Shown: positions 43,046 through 52,812, counted from the first letter of the stretch. The stretch is 64,000 bases of DNA from Azospirillum ramasamyi (GCF_003233655.1 NZ_CP029829.1:215001-279000), one strand, 5' to 3'. Notes: a model not told the origin generated them from the sequence alone. Made by a program: numbers and translations.

Positions 43046-44287
43046 TCACTTCGGGTTTCCGCGATCCATGTCCCACAGATTGAAGGCGCGTTCGCCATAC
43101 ATGGCGGTGTCGAGCCCCCGCTGCTGGATCTCGTCCGGCACCCGGAGCACGCCCAGCCCGTCCAGCACCCTCAGGATGCCGTAGGTGATGAGGGCGGAGT
43201 AGCCGGCGACGACCACGACGGCGAGCAGCTGGACGCCGAACTGCGGGACGCCCGCCACCACCTTGTTGATGTGCGGGCTGGCGAGAATGCCGATCAGCAG
43301 GGCTCCCGTCATGCCGCCGACGCCATGCGCCCGCCAGACCTCGAGCGTATCGTCGACCTTCAGCCACCTCTGGACGTATTTGGCGAAATAGCAGGCGGTG
43401 GCGCCGATGGCGCCGATGAGAAGCGCGGACATCGGTTCGACATAGCCCGAGGCCGGAGTGATGGTGGCAAGCCCCGCCACCGCGCCCACCAGCACGCCGG
43501 AGAAGGTTGGATGGCCGTTCTCCCTCCACTCCCAGAACATCCAGACGAGCATGGCGATGGAGCCGGCCAGCATCGTGTTGGTGAATGCGTAGGCGGACAG
43601 CGCATCGGCCGCATAGGCGTCGCCGGCATTGAACCCGAACCATCCGAACCACAGCAGCCCCGCGCCGAGCGCCACCAGCGGCAGGCTGGCCGGCCCGGTG
43701 TCCTCCTCGCCGGGGGCGACCTTGCGTTTTCCGAGATACGCGGCCGTCACCAGCGCGGAACAGCCCGCGGTGGTGTGGATGGCGATGCCGCCGGCGAAGT
43801 CGGCGACCCCGAGCTGGTCGAGGAAGCCTCCCCCCCAGACCCAATGGGCGACCGGCAGATAGATCAGGATGGTCCAGAGGGCGACGAAGGACAGATAGGC
43901 CCCGAAGCGGAACCGCCCGACGAAAGCCCCTGTCATCAGCGCCGGCGTGATGATGGCGAACATCATCTGATAGACGAAAACCATGATGAAGGGGATGTCC
44001 GGCCCATAGTTCGGGTTGGGGGTTATGCCCACCTGATACATGCCGAAATAAGTCCCGAAGTTGCCGATGGTCCCGCCGATGTCGGGACCGAAGGCAAGGC
44101 TGAAGCCGCCGAACACCCAGATCAGCCCCACCACGCCCATGCAGACGAAGTTCTGGATCATGATCGACAGGACGTCGCGCTGCTTGACCAGGCCACCGTA
44201 GAACAGCGCGAGCGCCGGGGTCATCAGGCACACGAGTGCGGTGCACAAGAGTATGAAGGTCGTGTTTCCCGCGTTTACACCTTGCAT
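43046..44287 (-). CDS. amtB: Ammonium transporter (Amt family)
   Basis: 413 residues from the ATG at 44287; the frame is open to 44437 without similarity. About eleven transmembrane helices begin directly (NTTFILLCTALVCLMTPALALFYGG) without a signal peptide. Conserved pore residues include the first histidine in AGGIAIHTTAGCSALV and the second in VWRAHGVGGMTGALL. It passes ammonium across the inner membrane, either recovering or releasing the ammonium that urease makes. No glnK is adjacent, unlike the housekeeping amtB locus, so this is probably a urease-associated copy. Confidence 0.92.
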   Translation of the reverse strand: MQGVNAGNTTFILLCTALVCLMTPALALFYGGLVKQRDVLSIMIQNFVCMGVVGLIWVFGGFSLAFGPDIGGTIGNFGTYFGMYQVGITPNPNYGPDIPFIMVFVYQMMFAIITPALMTGAFVGRFRFGAYLSFVALWTILIYLPVAHWVWGGGFLDQLGVADFAGGIAIHTTAGCSALVTAAYLGKRKVAPGEEDTGPASLPLVALGAGLLWFGWFGFNAGDAYAADALSAYAFTNTMLAGSIAMLVWMFWEWRENGHPTFSGVLVGAVAGLATITPASGYVEPMSALLIGAIGATACYFAKYVQRWLKVDDTLEVWRAHGVGGMTGALLIGILASPHINKVVAGVPQFGVQLLAVVVVAGYSALITYGILRVLDGLGVLRVPDEIQQRGLDTAMYGERAFNLWDMDRGNPK

Positions 44288-44462
44288 GGCAGTTCCCTCG
44301 ATTGGTGCCGAGTGACCCGGGGGTGGGTGACCGGAGCGTGACGAACGGAGGCGGGTGCCGCTCGGGGGATGCTTGGCCGACCGTTCCGGTGCGGCGCGCG
44401 ATCCCGAGCGGGGAATCCGGATGTTGCGGGACGGCAATGGCCCATCGCGGATTGGCGGCCCA

Positions 44463-45500
44463 TCACGGATTGGCGACGGGATGCGGCGGCTTGATATGTC
44501 CTGGTTCCCCGGGGTTTGTGTTGCCGATCCACAGAACGTCGCCGGTGACCGGCTTGTGAGGATGCGGCACCAGGTTCTTCCTCGGGGCGGTGAACATGTA
44601 CATCGTCAGCACATAGGGGGCGGTGAACGACGGAATGCCGTCCGGCGCCATGAGGACGTCGAACGCGCCATCGACGAACACGGTCAGAATCGTCGCCAGC
44701 AGCGCATAGACGACGACCTTCGCCGACGGTGTGAGGAAGATCACGCCGATCGCCATCGCGGTCAGAACCGGGCTGAAGCCGTAGAGTCCCTGGCTGACGG
44801 AGGCCGGGTTGGCGCCCATCCCGATGGACACGATCAGGGCGATCACCGACCCGGCCATGGCGGCGATGCCGGCCGGCACCGAGGCGATGAAGATGCCGAT
44901 GAGAATGATGAGGCCGCTGATCCAACTGCCGAGCAGATAGACCTGTCCGATGTTGCGGAAAAAGATCTGCACGAGCTCCATCGGTGCGGGAATCGCCGCG
45001 GCGCCCTGCAGATAATCGGTCGGAAGCTGGGGCGGGGAGCCGGTGACCTTCAATCCGCCGAATGAATAGGCGCAGGCCACCAGCAGCCAGCCGGTGAGAA
45101 CGAACGGCCCGGTCGAGCCGGGAATGTCCCACTTGTCGGTCAGCGTCGCGCTGAACGCTGCGGTGATGACCGTGCTGGCGGCGGAGCCGAAGAAGACAAG
45201 AACCCACAGCTGCGGCGATGCGGCGATGAATGTCGGCAACGCCGCGCCGACGAGCGCGCCGTTGAACCCATAGAGCCCGGACGTAACCGATTTAGGGTCA
45301 CAGCCCATCACCCTTGCCGTGAGCGTCGCCACCACCACGCCGATGGCCGCGCCGATGGTCGTCGCCCAATTGCCGGAATCATAGGAGGCGTAGGCCATCG
45401 CCACGAAGAACAGCACACCCGTCAGGGCGTTCTCCATGAAGAAGACCTGGCTGGCGCCACGCAACGCCTGGAACGCGAAGTTCGAATTTTCTTCGGCCAT
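44463..45500 (-). CDS. Urea transporter (UT family)
   Basis: 345 residues from the ATG at 45500, with GGGAG 8 nt upstream. It holds two homologous halves; each starts around a YGFNGALVGAALP or YGFSPVLTAMAIG signature typical of UT channels, with about ten helices. It lets urea enter the cell down its gradient to reach urease. It follows ureD by 16 bp, matching ureT at the end of Brucella's ure2 operon. An 18-bp tandem repeat (44439-44474) straddles its stop codon. Confidence 0.92.
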   Translation of the reverse strand: MAEENSNFAFQALRGASQVFFMENALTGVLFFVAMAYASYDSGNWATTIGAAIGVVVATLTARVMGCDPKSVTSGLYGFNGALVGAALPTFIAASPQLWVLVFFGSAASTVITAAFSATLTDKWDIPGSTGPFVLTGWLLVACAYSFGGLKVTGSPPQLPTDYLQGAAAIPAPMELVQIFFRNIGQVYLLGSWISGLIILIGIFIASVPAGIAAMAGSVIALIVSIGMGANPASVSQGLYGFSPVLTAMAIGVIFLTPSAKVVVYALLATILTVFVDGAFDVLMAPDGIPSFTAPYVLTMYMFTAPRKNLVPHPHKPVTGDVLWIGNTNPGEPGHIKPPHPVANP

Positions 45501-45516
45501 TCGGATCTCCCACCGG

Positions 45517-46464
45517 TCAGCGCCACAGGAATTCTTCCGGCAAGGTGCGGCCGCGCGCCTCCTCGCGAACGATGCGCCAGAACCGGCGCACCTCCCGGCG
45601 CACGTCATAGGTTTCCACGCCCACCGCGCGCAGCATGAGGCCGGCGTCGTTCGGCAGGCGGCAGACTCCCGAGATCGCCCTTGGCGCCTCACCTGAAAAA
45701 TTGGTTTCGAAGCGTTCCTTGATGCGGGCGGCGACCGGCGGCGGCGTCAGGCACAGGACGTTGGCGAAGACGTCGTAGCCTCGCATGACGGCCGGATAGT
45801 CGACCGTCGGATCGCCTTTCCCGACCAGGATCTTCTCGGTAAACAGCTTGCGGCCGCTGGGCCGCCTCACCGCGACGGCGGTCGACAGCAGATCGAAGCC
45901 GAACCGCTCGTCCGCATGGTGATGTTTTCGCCCCGCCAGCGTCATCTCGCCATAGAGCAGCGTCGCGTCTTCCGCGACGACGATGTCGGTCCGGCTGATG
46001 AAGCGGGCGTCGCGGTAGAGGATGGTGACTTCGGGCAGATACTCCAGATAGGCCCCGCTTTCGAGCGTCACGGTCTGGTGCTGCGACGCATAGTTCGCGT
46101 CCATCCGGTGGACGCGGTTGGCGCCTTGCGAGGTGACATGGGCGCAGGCCCCCTCGCCGACCGTGATGTCGATCTTGTACCGATCGCCCTGGAGGATGCC
46201 GCCGCCGACCGAGATGATCGAACAGATCGGCAGCTCCGGCATCGCCTCGTCCCAGTAGAGCGCCTGCTGAACCAGTAGCGGCGCCACGCGGTAGAGGTCG
46301 TGCAGGATCGACCGCCCGTCGCGCAGGGAGAAACCGAGGCGAAGCTCCCCGATCTTTCCCGGTGCGGCGGCGCGCATCTGCGCCGGTTCGGATTTGAAGC
46401 CGCTCAGTTCCCGCGCCGCGTTCAGCCGGTGGAGTTCATCGCTGAGTTCGATGGCGTCAGGCAT
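45517..46464 (-). CDS. ureD: Urease accessory protein UreD/UreH
   Basis: 315 residues with the UreD family blocks [31 protein letters not shown] and [13 protein letters not shown]. UreD binds apo-urease with UreF and UreG and offers a nickel path to the active site. The start codon overlaps the ureG stop by 8 bp. It lies late in the operon, as in ureABCEFGDT clusters; most other bacteria place ureD first. Confidence 0.95.
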   Translation of the reverse strand: MPDAIELSDELHRLNAARELSGFKSEPAQMRAAAPGKIGELRLGFSLRDGRSILHDLYRVAPLLVQQALYWDEAMPELPICSIISVGGGILQGDRYKIDITVGEGACAHVTSQGANRVHRMDANYASQHQTVTLESGAYLEYLPEVTILYRDARFISRTDIVVAEDATLLYGEMTLAGRKHHHADERFGFDLLSTAVAVRRPSGRKLFTEKILVGKGDPTVDYPAVMRGYDVFANVLCLTPPPVAARIKERFETNFSGEAPRAISGVCRLPNDAGLMLRAVGVETYDVRREVRRFWRIVREEARGRTLPEEFLWR

Positions 46465-47104
46465 TGGCCTTCTCGGGAACCGTGATCCGCAAGTCGAACA
46501 GCGCCATGTCGAGGATGAGACGGATCAGCTCGTCGATGCCCTCGCCGGTCTTGCAATTGGTGAAGATGAACGGCTTCTTGCCCCGCATTAGCTTGGAGTC
46601 GCGCTCCATCACCTCCAGGCTTGCCCCGACATAGGGGGCGAGATCCTTCTTGTTGATCACCAGGATGTCGGACTGGCAGACGCCCGCGCCGTTCTTGCGG
46701 GGGATCTTGTCGCCCGCCGCGACGTCGATGACGTAGATGTAGAAATCCGCCAGTGCCGGGCTGAAGGTCAGCGTCAGGTTGTCGCCGCCGGATTCGATCA
46801 TGATCACGTCGCTGTCGGGATACTTCGCCTCAAGCTCCTCGACGGCGGCGATGTTCATCGTCGGGTCTTCCCGGACCGCGGTGTGCGGGCAGGTTCCCGT
46901 CTCCACGCCGACGATCTTCTCCTCGACCAGGATGCCCTGCAGCGTGCGGCGGACATGCTTGGCATCCTCGGTCGTCACCACGTCGTTGGTGATGATCAGC
47001 GGCTTGATCCCGAGCTCGATGAGGCGCGGGGTGATGGCTTCGATGATGGCGGTCTTGCCGGAGCCGACCGGGCCGCCGATGCCGATGCGCGTGATCTTCT
47101 TCAT
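46457..47104 (-). CDS. ureG: Urease accessory GTPase UreG
   Basis: 215 residues from the ATG at 47104; AAAGGA lies 8 nt before it, while the ATG at 47113 abuts that same sequence. P-loop GPVGSGKT at 11-18, the nickel-binding Cys-Pro-His in [12 protein letters not shown], and the NKKDLA guanine motif are present. UreG delivers nickel to urease in a GTP-dependent step. Ends 8 bp inside ureD. Confidence 0.96.
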   Translation of the reverse strand: MKKITRIGIGGPVGSGKTAIIEAITPRLIELGIKPLIITNDVVTTEDAKHVRRTLQGILVEEKIVGVETGTCPHTAVREDPTMNIAAVEELEAKYPDSDVIMIESGGDNLTLTFSPALADFYIYVIDVAAGDKIPRKNGAGVCQSDILVINKKDLAPYVGASLEVMERDSKLMRGKKPFIFTNCKTGEGIDELIRLILDMALFDLRITVPEKANA

Positions 47105-47131
47105 GGTTCGCATCCTTTGGCCATGCCGCGT

Positions 47132-47857
47132 TCAGTTCATGAAGAGGCGGACATGCGTGGTCGTGTGATGGGCGACGAGGACGTCGAAGACGGGAGCGAA
47201 GGACGCCATTTCGTCGAGCGAAAGGTCGCGGACGGCGAGGTAGTCGCGTTCGACCTGCCCCTGCGCCGTGAACAGGATGCGCTGCGTGTCGAGATGGTCG
47301 ATCCGCATCAGCCGCAGCGCCGCGCTCAGGATCATCGTGGCGATGCCGTACTGGTGCATGACGAAGGCTTCGACCTCGTCGACGCCCATTCGGGCCAGTA
47401 CGACGGCCTGGCTGATCGGGAGGCATCCCGGCGTCGCCTCCGCCTTGATGTCGTCGAGCCAGCGCGCCAGTTCGGGCGACGGCATGATGGTCAGCGCCAG
47501 CTCGGAGAACTTCCTGCCGACGCGCGTCAGCATCTGCTGCTGCTCCTCGCCCACGCGCCGGCAGTACAGCTCCCGGTCGGCCTCGAGGATCGCAGCGTAA
47601 TCGCCGGCAAGCGCCGCGCGATGGGCGTGCAGCAGCGCGATGCCGTCCATGCGCGCCGTCTGGCGCAGGATGAGATCGACATAGTCCAGCAGGGTTTCCG
47701 GGCCGGACACGACGCCGGTCTGCAAAGCGGATTCCAGCCCGTTGGAAAAGGCGAAGGATCCGATCGGCAGGGCGGAATCCGAGAATTGCAGCAGACGCGC
47801 GAGATGCACCATACCCGAGGGGCTGCCGAGCTTTCCCATGCCGCCGTCCGCCATCAT
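47132..47857 (-). CDS. ureF: Urease accessory protein UreF
   Basis: 241 residues, helical, with LLQFSDSALPIGSFAFSNGLES near the N-terminus and ending FDVLVAHHTTTHVRLFMN, both conserved in UreF. It bridges UreD and UreG during nickel insertion. Its ATG overlaps the ureE stop by 4 bp, and ureG starts 27 bp after it. Confidence 0.95.
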   Translation of the reverse strand: MMADGGMGKLGSPSGMVHLARLLQFSDSALPIGSFAFSNGLESALQTGVVSGPETLLDYVDLILRQTARMDGIALLHAHRAALAGDYAAILEADRELYCRRVGEEQQQMLTRVGRKFSELALTIMPSPELARWLDDIKAEATPGCLPISQAVVLARMGVDEVEAFVMHQYGIATMILSAALRLMRIDHLDTQRILFTAQGQVERDYLAVRDLSLDEMASFAPVFDVLVAHHTTTHVRLFMN

Positions 47858-48555
47858 TTCACCGGGGCATGGACATGGCGGTGGGAATGGGTATGCCCAT
47901 GGTCGTGATGCTGGTGCTCGTGCCCCTGCTCCTGGCCGTGCTCATGCTCATGCTCATGCTCATGCGGGTGGTCATGACCATGCTCGTCCTCGACGGTTGG
48001 GCCGCCGTGGTGGTGATGCGGCGTTGCGTCGGCCCCGGCGAACAGCATGCGGACGTCGCGGGCGTCCAGCTTGGCCGCGATCTCCTCGCCCGGCGCGAAA
48101 TGGGTCTTCACATGGGCGAAGGCGTGGGTCCGCATGACGGAGTCCATCACCTTGCGATCCACGGAAAGCGGGATATAGACGGTGGAGCCCTTGATCACCG
48201 CCGGCCAATGCTGGTTGCCGATGCCGTGGCCGAGCTCGAAGCAGGCGCGCAGGATCTCGGTCGGCGTCAGCGTCTCCAGGCCCTCCAGCTCGATAACGAG
48301 CACGTCCCTCAGCCCGATCCGGGCGGCGACGATGAGCTTGGCGGTCTCGTCGTAATACAGCACGTCGCCATTGTGCAGATGCTCCGAGCGCGGCAGGGCG
48401 ATGGCGAGTTCCACGCCCCCCTCGCTCGCCTTGCGCAGACGGTTCTTGGGCGCTTCCCATTGTTCGAGCACCAGCGGATCGACCTGGGCGAGCCGGGCCC
48501 GCTCCTGCCAAACCGGATCGCGGAGATTGCCGAGCGTCTTCTCGACAAGAATCAT
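47854..48555 (-). CDS. ureE: Urease nickel metallochaperone UreE with long His-rich tail
   Basis: 233 residues from the ATG at 48555 with GGAGG 7 nt upstream; the longer frame to 48621 runs into crcB. The N-terminal peptide-binding domain and central metal-binding domain (AFELGHGIGNQHWP-like block; HAFAHVKTHFAP) are normal. Residues 180-229 form a tail with about 22 histidines alternating with Glu, Asp and Gly (HEHEHEHEH), encoded partly by a CATGCT hexamer repeat. Such tails bind several nickel ions and buffer nickel for UreG. It is coupled to ureF by a 4-bp overlap. Confidence 0.95.
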   Translation of the reverse strand: MILVEKTLGNLRDPVWQERARLAQVDPLVLEQWEAPKNRLRKASEGGVELAIALPRSEHLHNGDVLYYDETAKLIVAARIGLRDVLVIELEGLETLTPTEILRACFELGHGIGNQHWPAVIKGSTVYIPLSVDRKVMDSVMRTHAFAHVKTHFAPGEEIAAKLDARDVRMLFAGADATPHHHHGGPTVEDEHGHDHPHEHEHEHEHGQEQGHEHQHHDHGHTHSHRHVHAPVK

Positions 48556-48578
48556 GTTTGCCTCCAAGGGGCTGGACA

Positions 48579-48962
48579 TCAGGCGCGGCGCGACCGCAGC
48601 GTGGCGCGAAGGCCGAGCCATGCGGCGGCGTAACCGATGACAAGGCTGGCGATGACGTAGAGGATCGAAAGCAGCAGATTCTCAGGCTTCATCGCCTCCG
48701 AATAAGCGCCGAAGATGAAGGACGAGAAGGTGGAGGTTCCTCCGCAGAATCCCGTCGAGATCAGGAACATCGCGTTGGCCGATGCGCGGTTTTCCTGATG
48801 CAGGCCGGTGACGAGACCGAGCAGGAAGCAGGCGAGGACGTTCGCCGCGAAGATGTCCACGGGAAAGGCCGCGCTGTAGCGGCCCAGCATGAGCATGAAG
48901 AGTTCGCGGACGATCGCACCGCAACCGCCACCCACGAAGACGAGGACCGTCGGCAACCACAT
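48579..48962 (-). CDS. crcB: Fluoride channel CrcB/Fluc, first copy
   Basis: 127 residues with four transmembrane helices. It has the family glycine/arginine start VGGGCGAIVRE, the conserved asparagine in NVLACFLLG, and the phenylalanine-track motif GGTSTFSSF. Fluc proteins let fluoride leave the cell. It follows the second crcB by 9 bp and precedes ureE by 23 bp, within the urease operon. Paired genes usually make a hetero-oligomer of two subunits in opposite topology; that is inferred here. Confidence 0.9.
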   Translation of the reverse strand: MWLPTVLVFVGGGCGAIVRELFMLMLGRYSAAFPVDIFAANVLACFLLGLVTGLHQENRASANAMFLISTGFCGGTSTFSSFIFGAYSEAMKPENLLLSILYVIASLVIGYAAAWLGLRATLRSRRA

Positions 48963-48971
48963 CGATGCCTC

Positions 48972-49358
48972 CTATGCTCTCGCCAGCGCCACGCCGGTGA
49001 CGACGGCCAGAAGGCCCGCAACGACCGTGACGACGAGATAGACGACCGCAAGCCCATGCCGCCCGGCCCCCGCCATCTTCACCGCATCCAGTTGCATCGT
49101 GCTGAAGGTGGTGTAGCCACCCAGGACACCCGTCAGCACGAGGGACGAGATGACGTCGCCGTAGCGATGCTCCCAGCCCAGCGCGAGCAACGCGGAGATG
49201 TAGGCGATCAGGAAGGCACCCGTGACGTTGATGACGAAGGTGCCGACCTTGAAGGAGGAGCCGGCGGCCCACCCGTCGATGATCCGGCCGATCTGCCAGC
49301 GCAGCAGGGAGCCGATCCCGCCGCCCAGGCCAACCCACAGTATGTCGACTGCATCCAT
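48972..49358 (-). CDS. crcB: Fluoride channel CrcB/Fluc, second copy
   Basis: 128 residues, four helices, with LGGGIGSLLRWQIG, VINVTGAFLI and GGYTTFSTMQLD. In the TFSTF fluoride track the second phenylalanine is a methionine, so this subunit may depend on its partner, which keeps both. It lies 53 bp after ureC and 9 bp before the other crcB. Fluoride is a known inhibitor of urease at the nickel site, which makes its place in the operon meaningful. Confidence 0.9.
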   Translation of the reverse strand: MDAVDILWVGLGGGIGSLLRWQIGRIIDGWAAGSSFKVGTFVINVTGAFLIAYISALLALGWEHRYGDVISSLVLTGVLGGYTTFSTMQLDAVKMAGAGRHGLAVVYLVVTVVAGLLAVVTGVALARA

Positions 49359-49411
49359 CGGCGGCGCACCCTGGGCTGGCGGTGAGGGAAAGCGGTGCCT
49401 TGGCGGGGCCG

Positions 49412-51130
49412 TCAGCTGAAGAAATGGAGTTGGGCCAGGGCGATGCGCTGTGCCGGCTCGATCGTCGCGTGCGTGCCGTCGACGGTCACGGCGAAGGTTT
49501 CCGGGTTGACCTCGATCGTCGGCAGGGCGGTGTTGCGCACCATCGAGCCCTTCGTGATCGTGCGCGTGCCGCAGACCGGAATGACCTGCGACTGCAGCTG
49601 GTAGCGGTCCACGATCCCGTCCTCGTAGCCGGCCCGCGAGGTGAAGGTCACACGGGTTTTGGGAAGGGCCGAGCCCATACCGCCGAACATCGGCCGGTAG
49701 ACCACCGGCTGCGGCGTCGGCAGCGAGGCGTTGGGATCGCCCATCAGCGCCCAGGAGATCATGCCGCCCTTGATGACCATCTTCGGCTTGGCGCCGAAGA
49801 AGTCCGGCGACCAGAGCACGAGATCGGCCATCTTGCCGACTTCGACCGAGCCGATGACCTGGGAAACGCCCTGCGCGATGGCGGGATTGATGGTGACCTT
49901 GGCGACGAAGCGCAGGACACGCTGGTTGTCGTTGTCGGAACTGTCGCCGCTATAGGCGCCGCGGCGCTGCTTCATCAGGTCGGCGGTCTGGATGGCGCGC
50001 GCCCAGCATTCGCCGACGCGGCCCATCGCCTGGCTGTCGCTGGAGATGATCGAGATCGCGCCCAGATCGTGCAGCACATTCTCGGCGGCGATCGTCTCGA
50101 CGCGCACGCGGCTTTCGGCGAAGGCGACGTCGGTCGGGATCTTCGGGCTGAGATTGTGGCAGATCATCGTCATGTCGAACAACTCGGCCTGCGAGTTGAT
50201 GCCGAAGGGCAGCGTCGGATTGGTCGAGCTCGGCAGGACGTTCGACAGTCCCGCCACGCGGATGATGTCCGGGGCATGGCCGCCGCCCGCACCTTCCGTA
50301 TGGTAGGTGTGGATCGTGCGCCCTTCGAAGGCGGCGATCGTGTTCTCGACGAAACCGGATTCGTTCAGCGTGTCGGTGTGGATGCAGACCTGCACGTCGT
50401 ATCTGTCGGCGACCGACAGGGTCGATCGGATCGCCGCCGGCGTGCTGCCCCAATCCTCGTGGATCTTCAGCCCCATCGCGCCGGCGCGGATCTGTTCCTC
50501 CACCGGCAGCGCGGTGGATACGTTGCCCTTGCCCAGAACGCCCGCGTTCACCGGCCAGGCATCGAAGGACCGGAGCATCATTTCGATGTTCCAGGTGCCC
50601 GGCGTGATGGTGGTGCCGTTGGTGCCGTCGGTCGGACCGACCCCCCCGCCGAACAGCGTGGTGATGCCGTTTGACAGCGCCGCCGTGGCCTGCTGCGGCG
50701 AGATGAAGTGGACGTGAGCGTCGATGCCGCCGGCCGTCAGGATGAGGTGCTCGCCCGAGATCGCATCCGTGCCCGCCCCGAGCGCGAGGCCCGGCGTGAC
50801 GCCCGGCATGGTCGACGGATTGCCGGCCTTGCCGATGCCGCAGATCAGCCCGTTCTTGATGCCGACATCCGCCTTGACGACGCCCTGGATGGCATCGACG
50901 ATGGTGACGTTGGTGATGACCAGATCGGGACAGCCGGCCTCGCTGGTGAGCGCGTTGTCATACCCCATGCCGTCGCGCAACGTCTTGCCGCCGCCATAGA
51001 CCGCCTCTTCGCCATAGACGCGAAGATCCTTCTCGATCTCGATGTAGAGATCGGTGTCGCTCAGCCGGATCTTGTCGCCGGTCGTCGGCCCGTAGAGGTC
51101 CGCATATTGCTGCCTCGAGATCTTGGCCAT
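49412..51130 (-). CDS. ureC: Urease alpha subunit UreC
   Basis: 572 residues. All metal and catalytic residues align with Klebsiella urease at a +5 offset: H139 and H141 (IDAHVHF), carbamylated K222 (LKIHEDWG), H251, H277, H325 (general acid) and the flap cysteine C324. The flap reads MICHNLSP where most ureases have MVCHHLDP, so the histidine after the general acid is replaced by N326. It hydrolyses urea to ammonia and carbamate in the cytosol. Third gene of the operon, 33 bp after ureB. Confidence 0.97.
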   Translation of the reverse strand: MAKISRQQYADLYGPTTGDKIRLSDTDLYIEIEKDLRVYGEEAVYGGGKTLRDGMGYDNALTSEAGCPDLVITNVTIVDAIQGVVKADVGIKNGLICGIGKAGNPSTMPGVTPGLALGAGTDAISGEHLILTAGGIDAHVHFISPQQATAALSNGITTLFGGGVGPTDGTNGTTITPGTWNIEMMLRSFDAWPVNAGVLGKGNVSTALPVEEQIRAGAMGLKIHEDWGSTPAAIRSTLSVADRYDVQVCIHTDTLNESGFVENTIAAFEGRTIHTYHTEGAGGGHAPDIIRVAGLSNVLPSSTNPTLPFGINSQAELFDMTMICHNLSPKIPTDVAFAESRVRVETIAAENVLHDLGAISIISSDSQAMGRVGECWARAIQTADLMKQRRGAYSGDSSDNDNQRVLRFVAKVTINPAIAQGVSQVIGSVEVGKMADLVLWSPDFFGAKPKMVIKGGMISWALMGDPNASLPTPQPVVYRPMFGGMGSALPKTRVTFTSRAGYEDGIVDRYQLQSQVIPVCGTRTITKGSMVRNTALPTIEVNPETFAVTVDGTHATIEPAQRIALAQLHFFS

Positions 51131-51163
51131 CCCAGAACTCCATTCATTGATTTCTGCAGCGCG

Positions 51164-51574
51164 TCACGGCTTGTTCTTGAATCCATAGCGTTTGGCGCGT
51201 TCGAGAGCGTCCGTGAGGCGTGGGCGGTAATCGTCGTAGCTCTCGTCGCCGGCCCAGCCATCGACGAGGCCGTTGAAACCGACCACCCGCTGCTTGCCCT
51301 GATAGGGAACGAGCACGACCTCCTTCTCGTCGCCCGGTTCGAAGCGTACGGCGGTGGTGGCGGGAATGTTGAGCCGCTTGCCGAAAGCCCTTTCCCGGTC
51401 GAATTCGAGCGAGGCGTTCACCTCGAAGAAATGGAAGTGCGACCCCACCTGGATCGGGCGATCCCCGGTATTGCGGACCTTCAGCGAGGTGGTCGGATAA
51501 CCCGCGTTGATTTCGATATCGTCCTTGGCAAGCACGAGTCCTCCAACCGGAGCCTTCATGGAGTTGTTGCTCAT
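51164..51574 (-). CDS. ureB: Urease beta subunit UreB
   Basis: 136 residues, slightly longer than the classic 101-106 because of a C-terminal extension ([21 protein letters not shown]). The core has [19 protein letters not shown] and [14 protein letters not shown], conserved in urease beta. Structural subunit that completes the alpha active-site domain. The extension resembles that of Brucella Ure2-type and related beta chains. It lies 21 bp after ureA. Confidence 0.95.
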   Translation of the reverse strand: MSNNSMKAPVGGLVLAKDDIEINAGYPTTSLKVRNTGDRPIQVGSHFHFFEVNASLEFDRERAFGKRLNIPATTAVRFEPGDEKEVVLVPYQGKQRVVGFNGLVDGWAGDESYDDYRPRLTDALERAKRYGFKNKP

Positions 51575-51595
51575 GATGTTGCCTTTCAGAAACTT

Positions 51596-51898
51596 TTACT
51601 TGATTGGACTATGGACGGTGACGAGACGACTGCCGTCCGTAAACACCGCCTCCACCTGCACATAGGGGATCATGTCCGCGACGCCTTCCATGATGTCGTT
51701 GCGGGTGATCACCTTGCTGGCGAGCTCCATGACTTCCTCGACGGTCTTTCCCGCACGCGCGCCGTCAAGCGCGGCGGCGGCAATGAGCGACACCGTCTCC
51801 GGATGGTTGAGCTTCAGCCCCTGATCCTTCCGCTTCTGCGCAACCTGAGCCAGCATGTAGATAAGGAGCTTATCAATTTCCCGTGGGGTGAAGTGCAT
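51596..51898 (-). CDS. ureA: Urease gamma subunit UreA
   Basis: 100 residues from the ATG at 51898, with AAGGAGG 6 nt upstream, the strongest ribosome-binding site in the cluster; the open frame to 52018 adds unrelated residues. [20 protein letters not shown] and [28 protein letters not shown] are the urease gamma signatures. First gene of the operon, so its promoter lies in the AT-rich region above. Confidence 0.96.
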   Translation of the reverse strand: MHFTPREIDKLLIYMLAQVAQKRKDQGLKLNHPETVSLIAAAALDGARAGKTVEEVMELASKVITRNDIMEGVADMIPYVQVEAVFTDGSRLVTVHSPIK

Positions 51899-52812
51899 AA
51901 GCAGCCTCCTTGTCCGCCATTCAATAAGAGGTTGGCTAGCATGCCATCGCCCGGCCTGCCGAACTGTGAAGATAATAGCATTGATAACAGCGGACAGGTC
52001 GCACACAAACTTTTCCAATCATGGGATAATTCTTATACCTGTATTTAATGAATGCGGCATTAGTCTTTGGGTTTATCAGAAAACGATATTCATATGCGGT
52101 TGGTGAAATGCCACTAAATAATAGAAAACAAAAAAGATCAATATCAACTGTTCAAACGATAAGTGTTTATATGGGTTTTTAAAAACAATTAAGGCCGATG
52201 GGTGCTTAAATTACGAAGCATACAGGGCGTTTTGCGCGGATGGAGCAGCCTGACGCGGACGGCATGCGGGGTTTCTTGTGGAGCGCCCGCACCGGGTGCC
52301 GTTGCGGCAATACCCGATGATCCGGCCCCCGACCGCCCCCTCGAACCAAGCAATGTGCCGGTCAAGGTGAGGAGATGACGTGGTGGGCGGTCCTTTCCCC
52401 AATGCTGGTGAAAAGCGTTGTAGTCGAGGCATCGAATTCATAGGAGCGCGGCGCTGGTTCCGCGCCTTCACGCCGCCCTTCGGGCGGATGGGCACACCGC
52501 CGGCAGCCGGCACGGTTTGCCGGTGTCCTTTCTGCCAGGACAAAATCAACCCCCCATCCTTCCCTTTCCCGGGGCGGGGGCGGGGGCGGGGGCGGGGGGA
52601 AGCCGCATTTTTTACGAAGCATTGCCCGGAACGCCATGCCGAGATAGGAATAATAGCCTATATCTGCACGGGGTTCCCATGTCCCCCGTTTGCCGGTTCT
52701 CCGCCCCGTTCACCGCTCTCCTCCGCCATGACGCGAGCGGCGTTGAACCGGTGAACAGGGGCCGGAAAACCGTTTCACGCCGTTTCAAACGTTCCATCAG
52801 TTCAGATGCCCG
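51899..52812. other. Long intergenic region upstream of ureA
   Basis: About 910 bp without a convincing gene. Positions 51955-52210 are strongly AT-rich and should hold the ure promoter; a minus-strand TATTAT lies at about 51976-51981, but no good -35 or sigma-54 pair was found. From 52211 the sequence returns to high GC, with a CCGCCC-TTC-GGGCGG hairpin at 52473-52487 and a G-rich tract at 52571-52599. Open frames across it lack recognisable domains. The abrupt composition change may mark an island edge. Confidence 0.6.
52571..52599 (+). repeat. G-rich tract, possible G-quadruplex
   Basis: Five consecutive runs of four to six Gs separated by single Cs. The composition is ideal for a very stable G-quadruplex on the plus strand (C-rich toward the urease genes). 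It is a slippage-prone sequence and may vary in length. Confidence 0.75.

Noticed and set aside
51899..52200. Sigma-54 (nitrogen-type) promoter for ureA
   Set aside because: A TGGCAT-like block is present, but the GC at the -12 element is missing at the required spacing.
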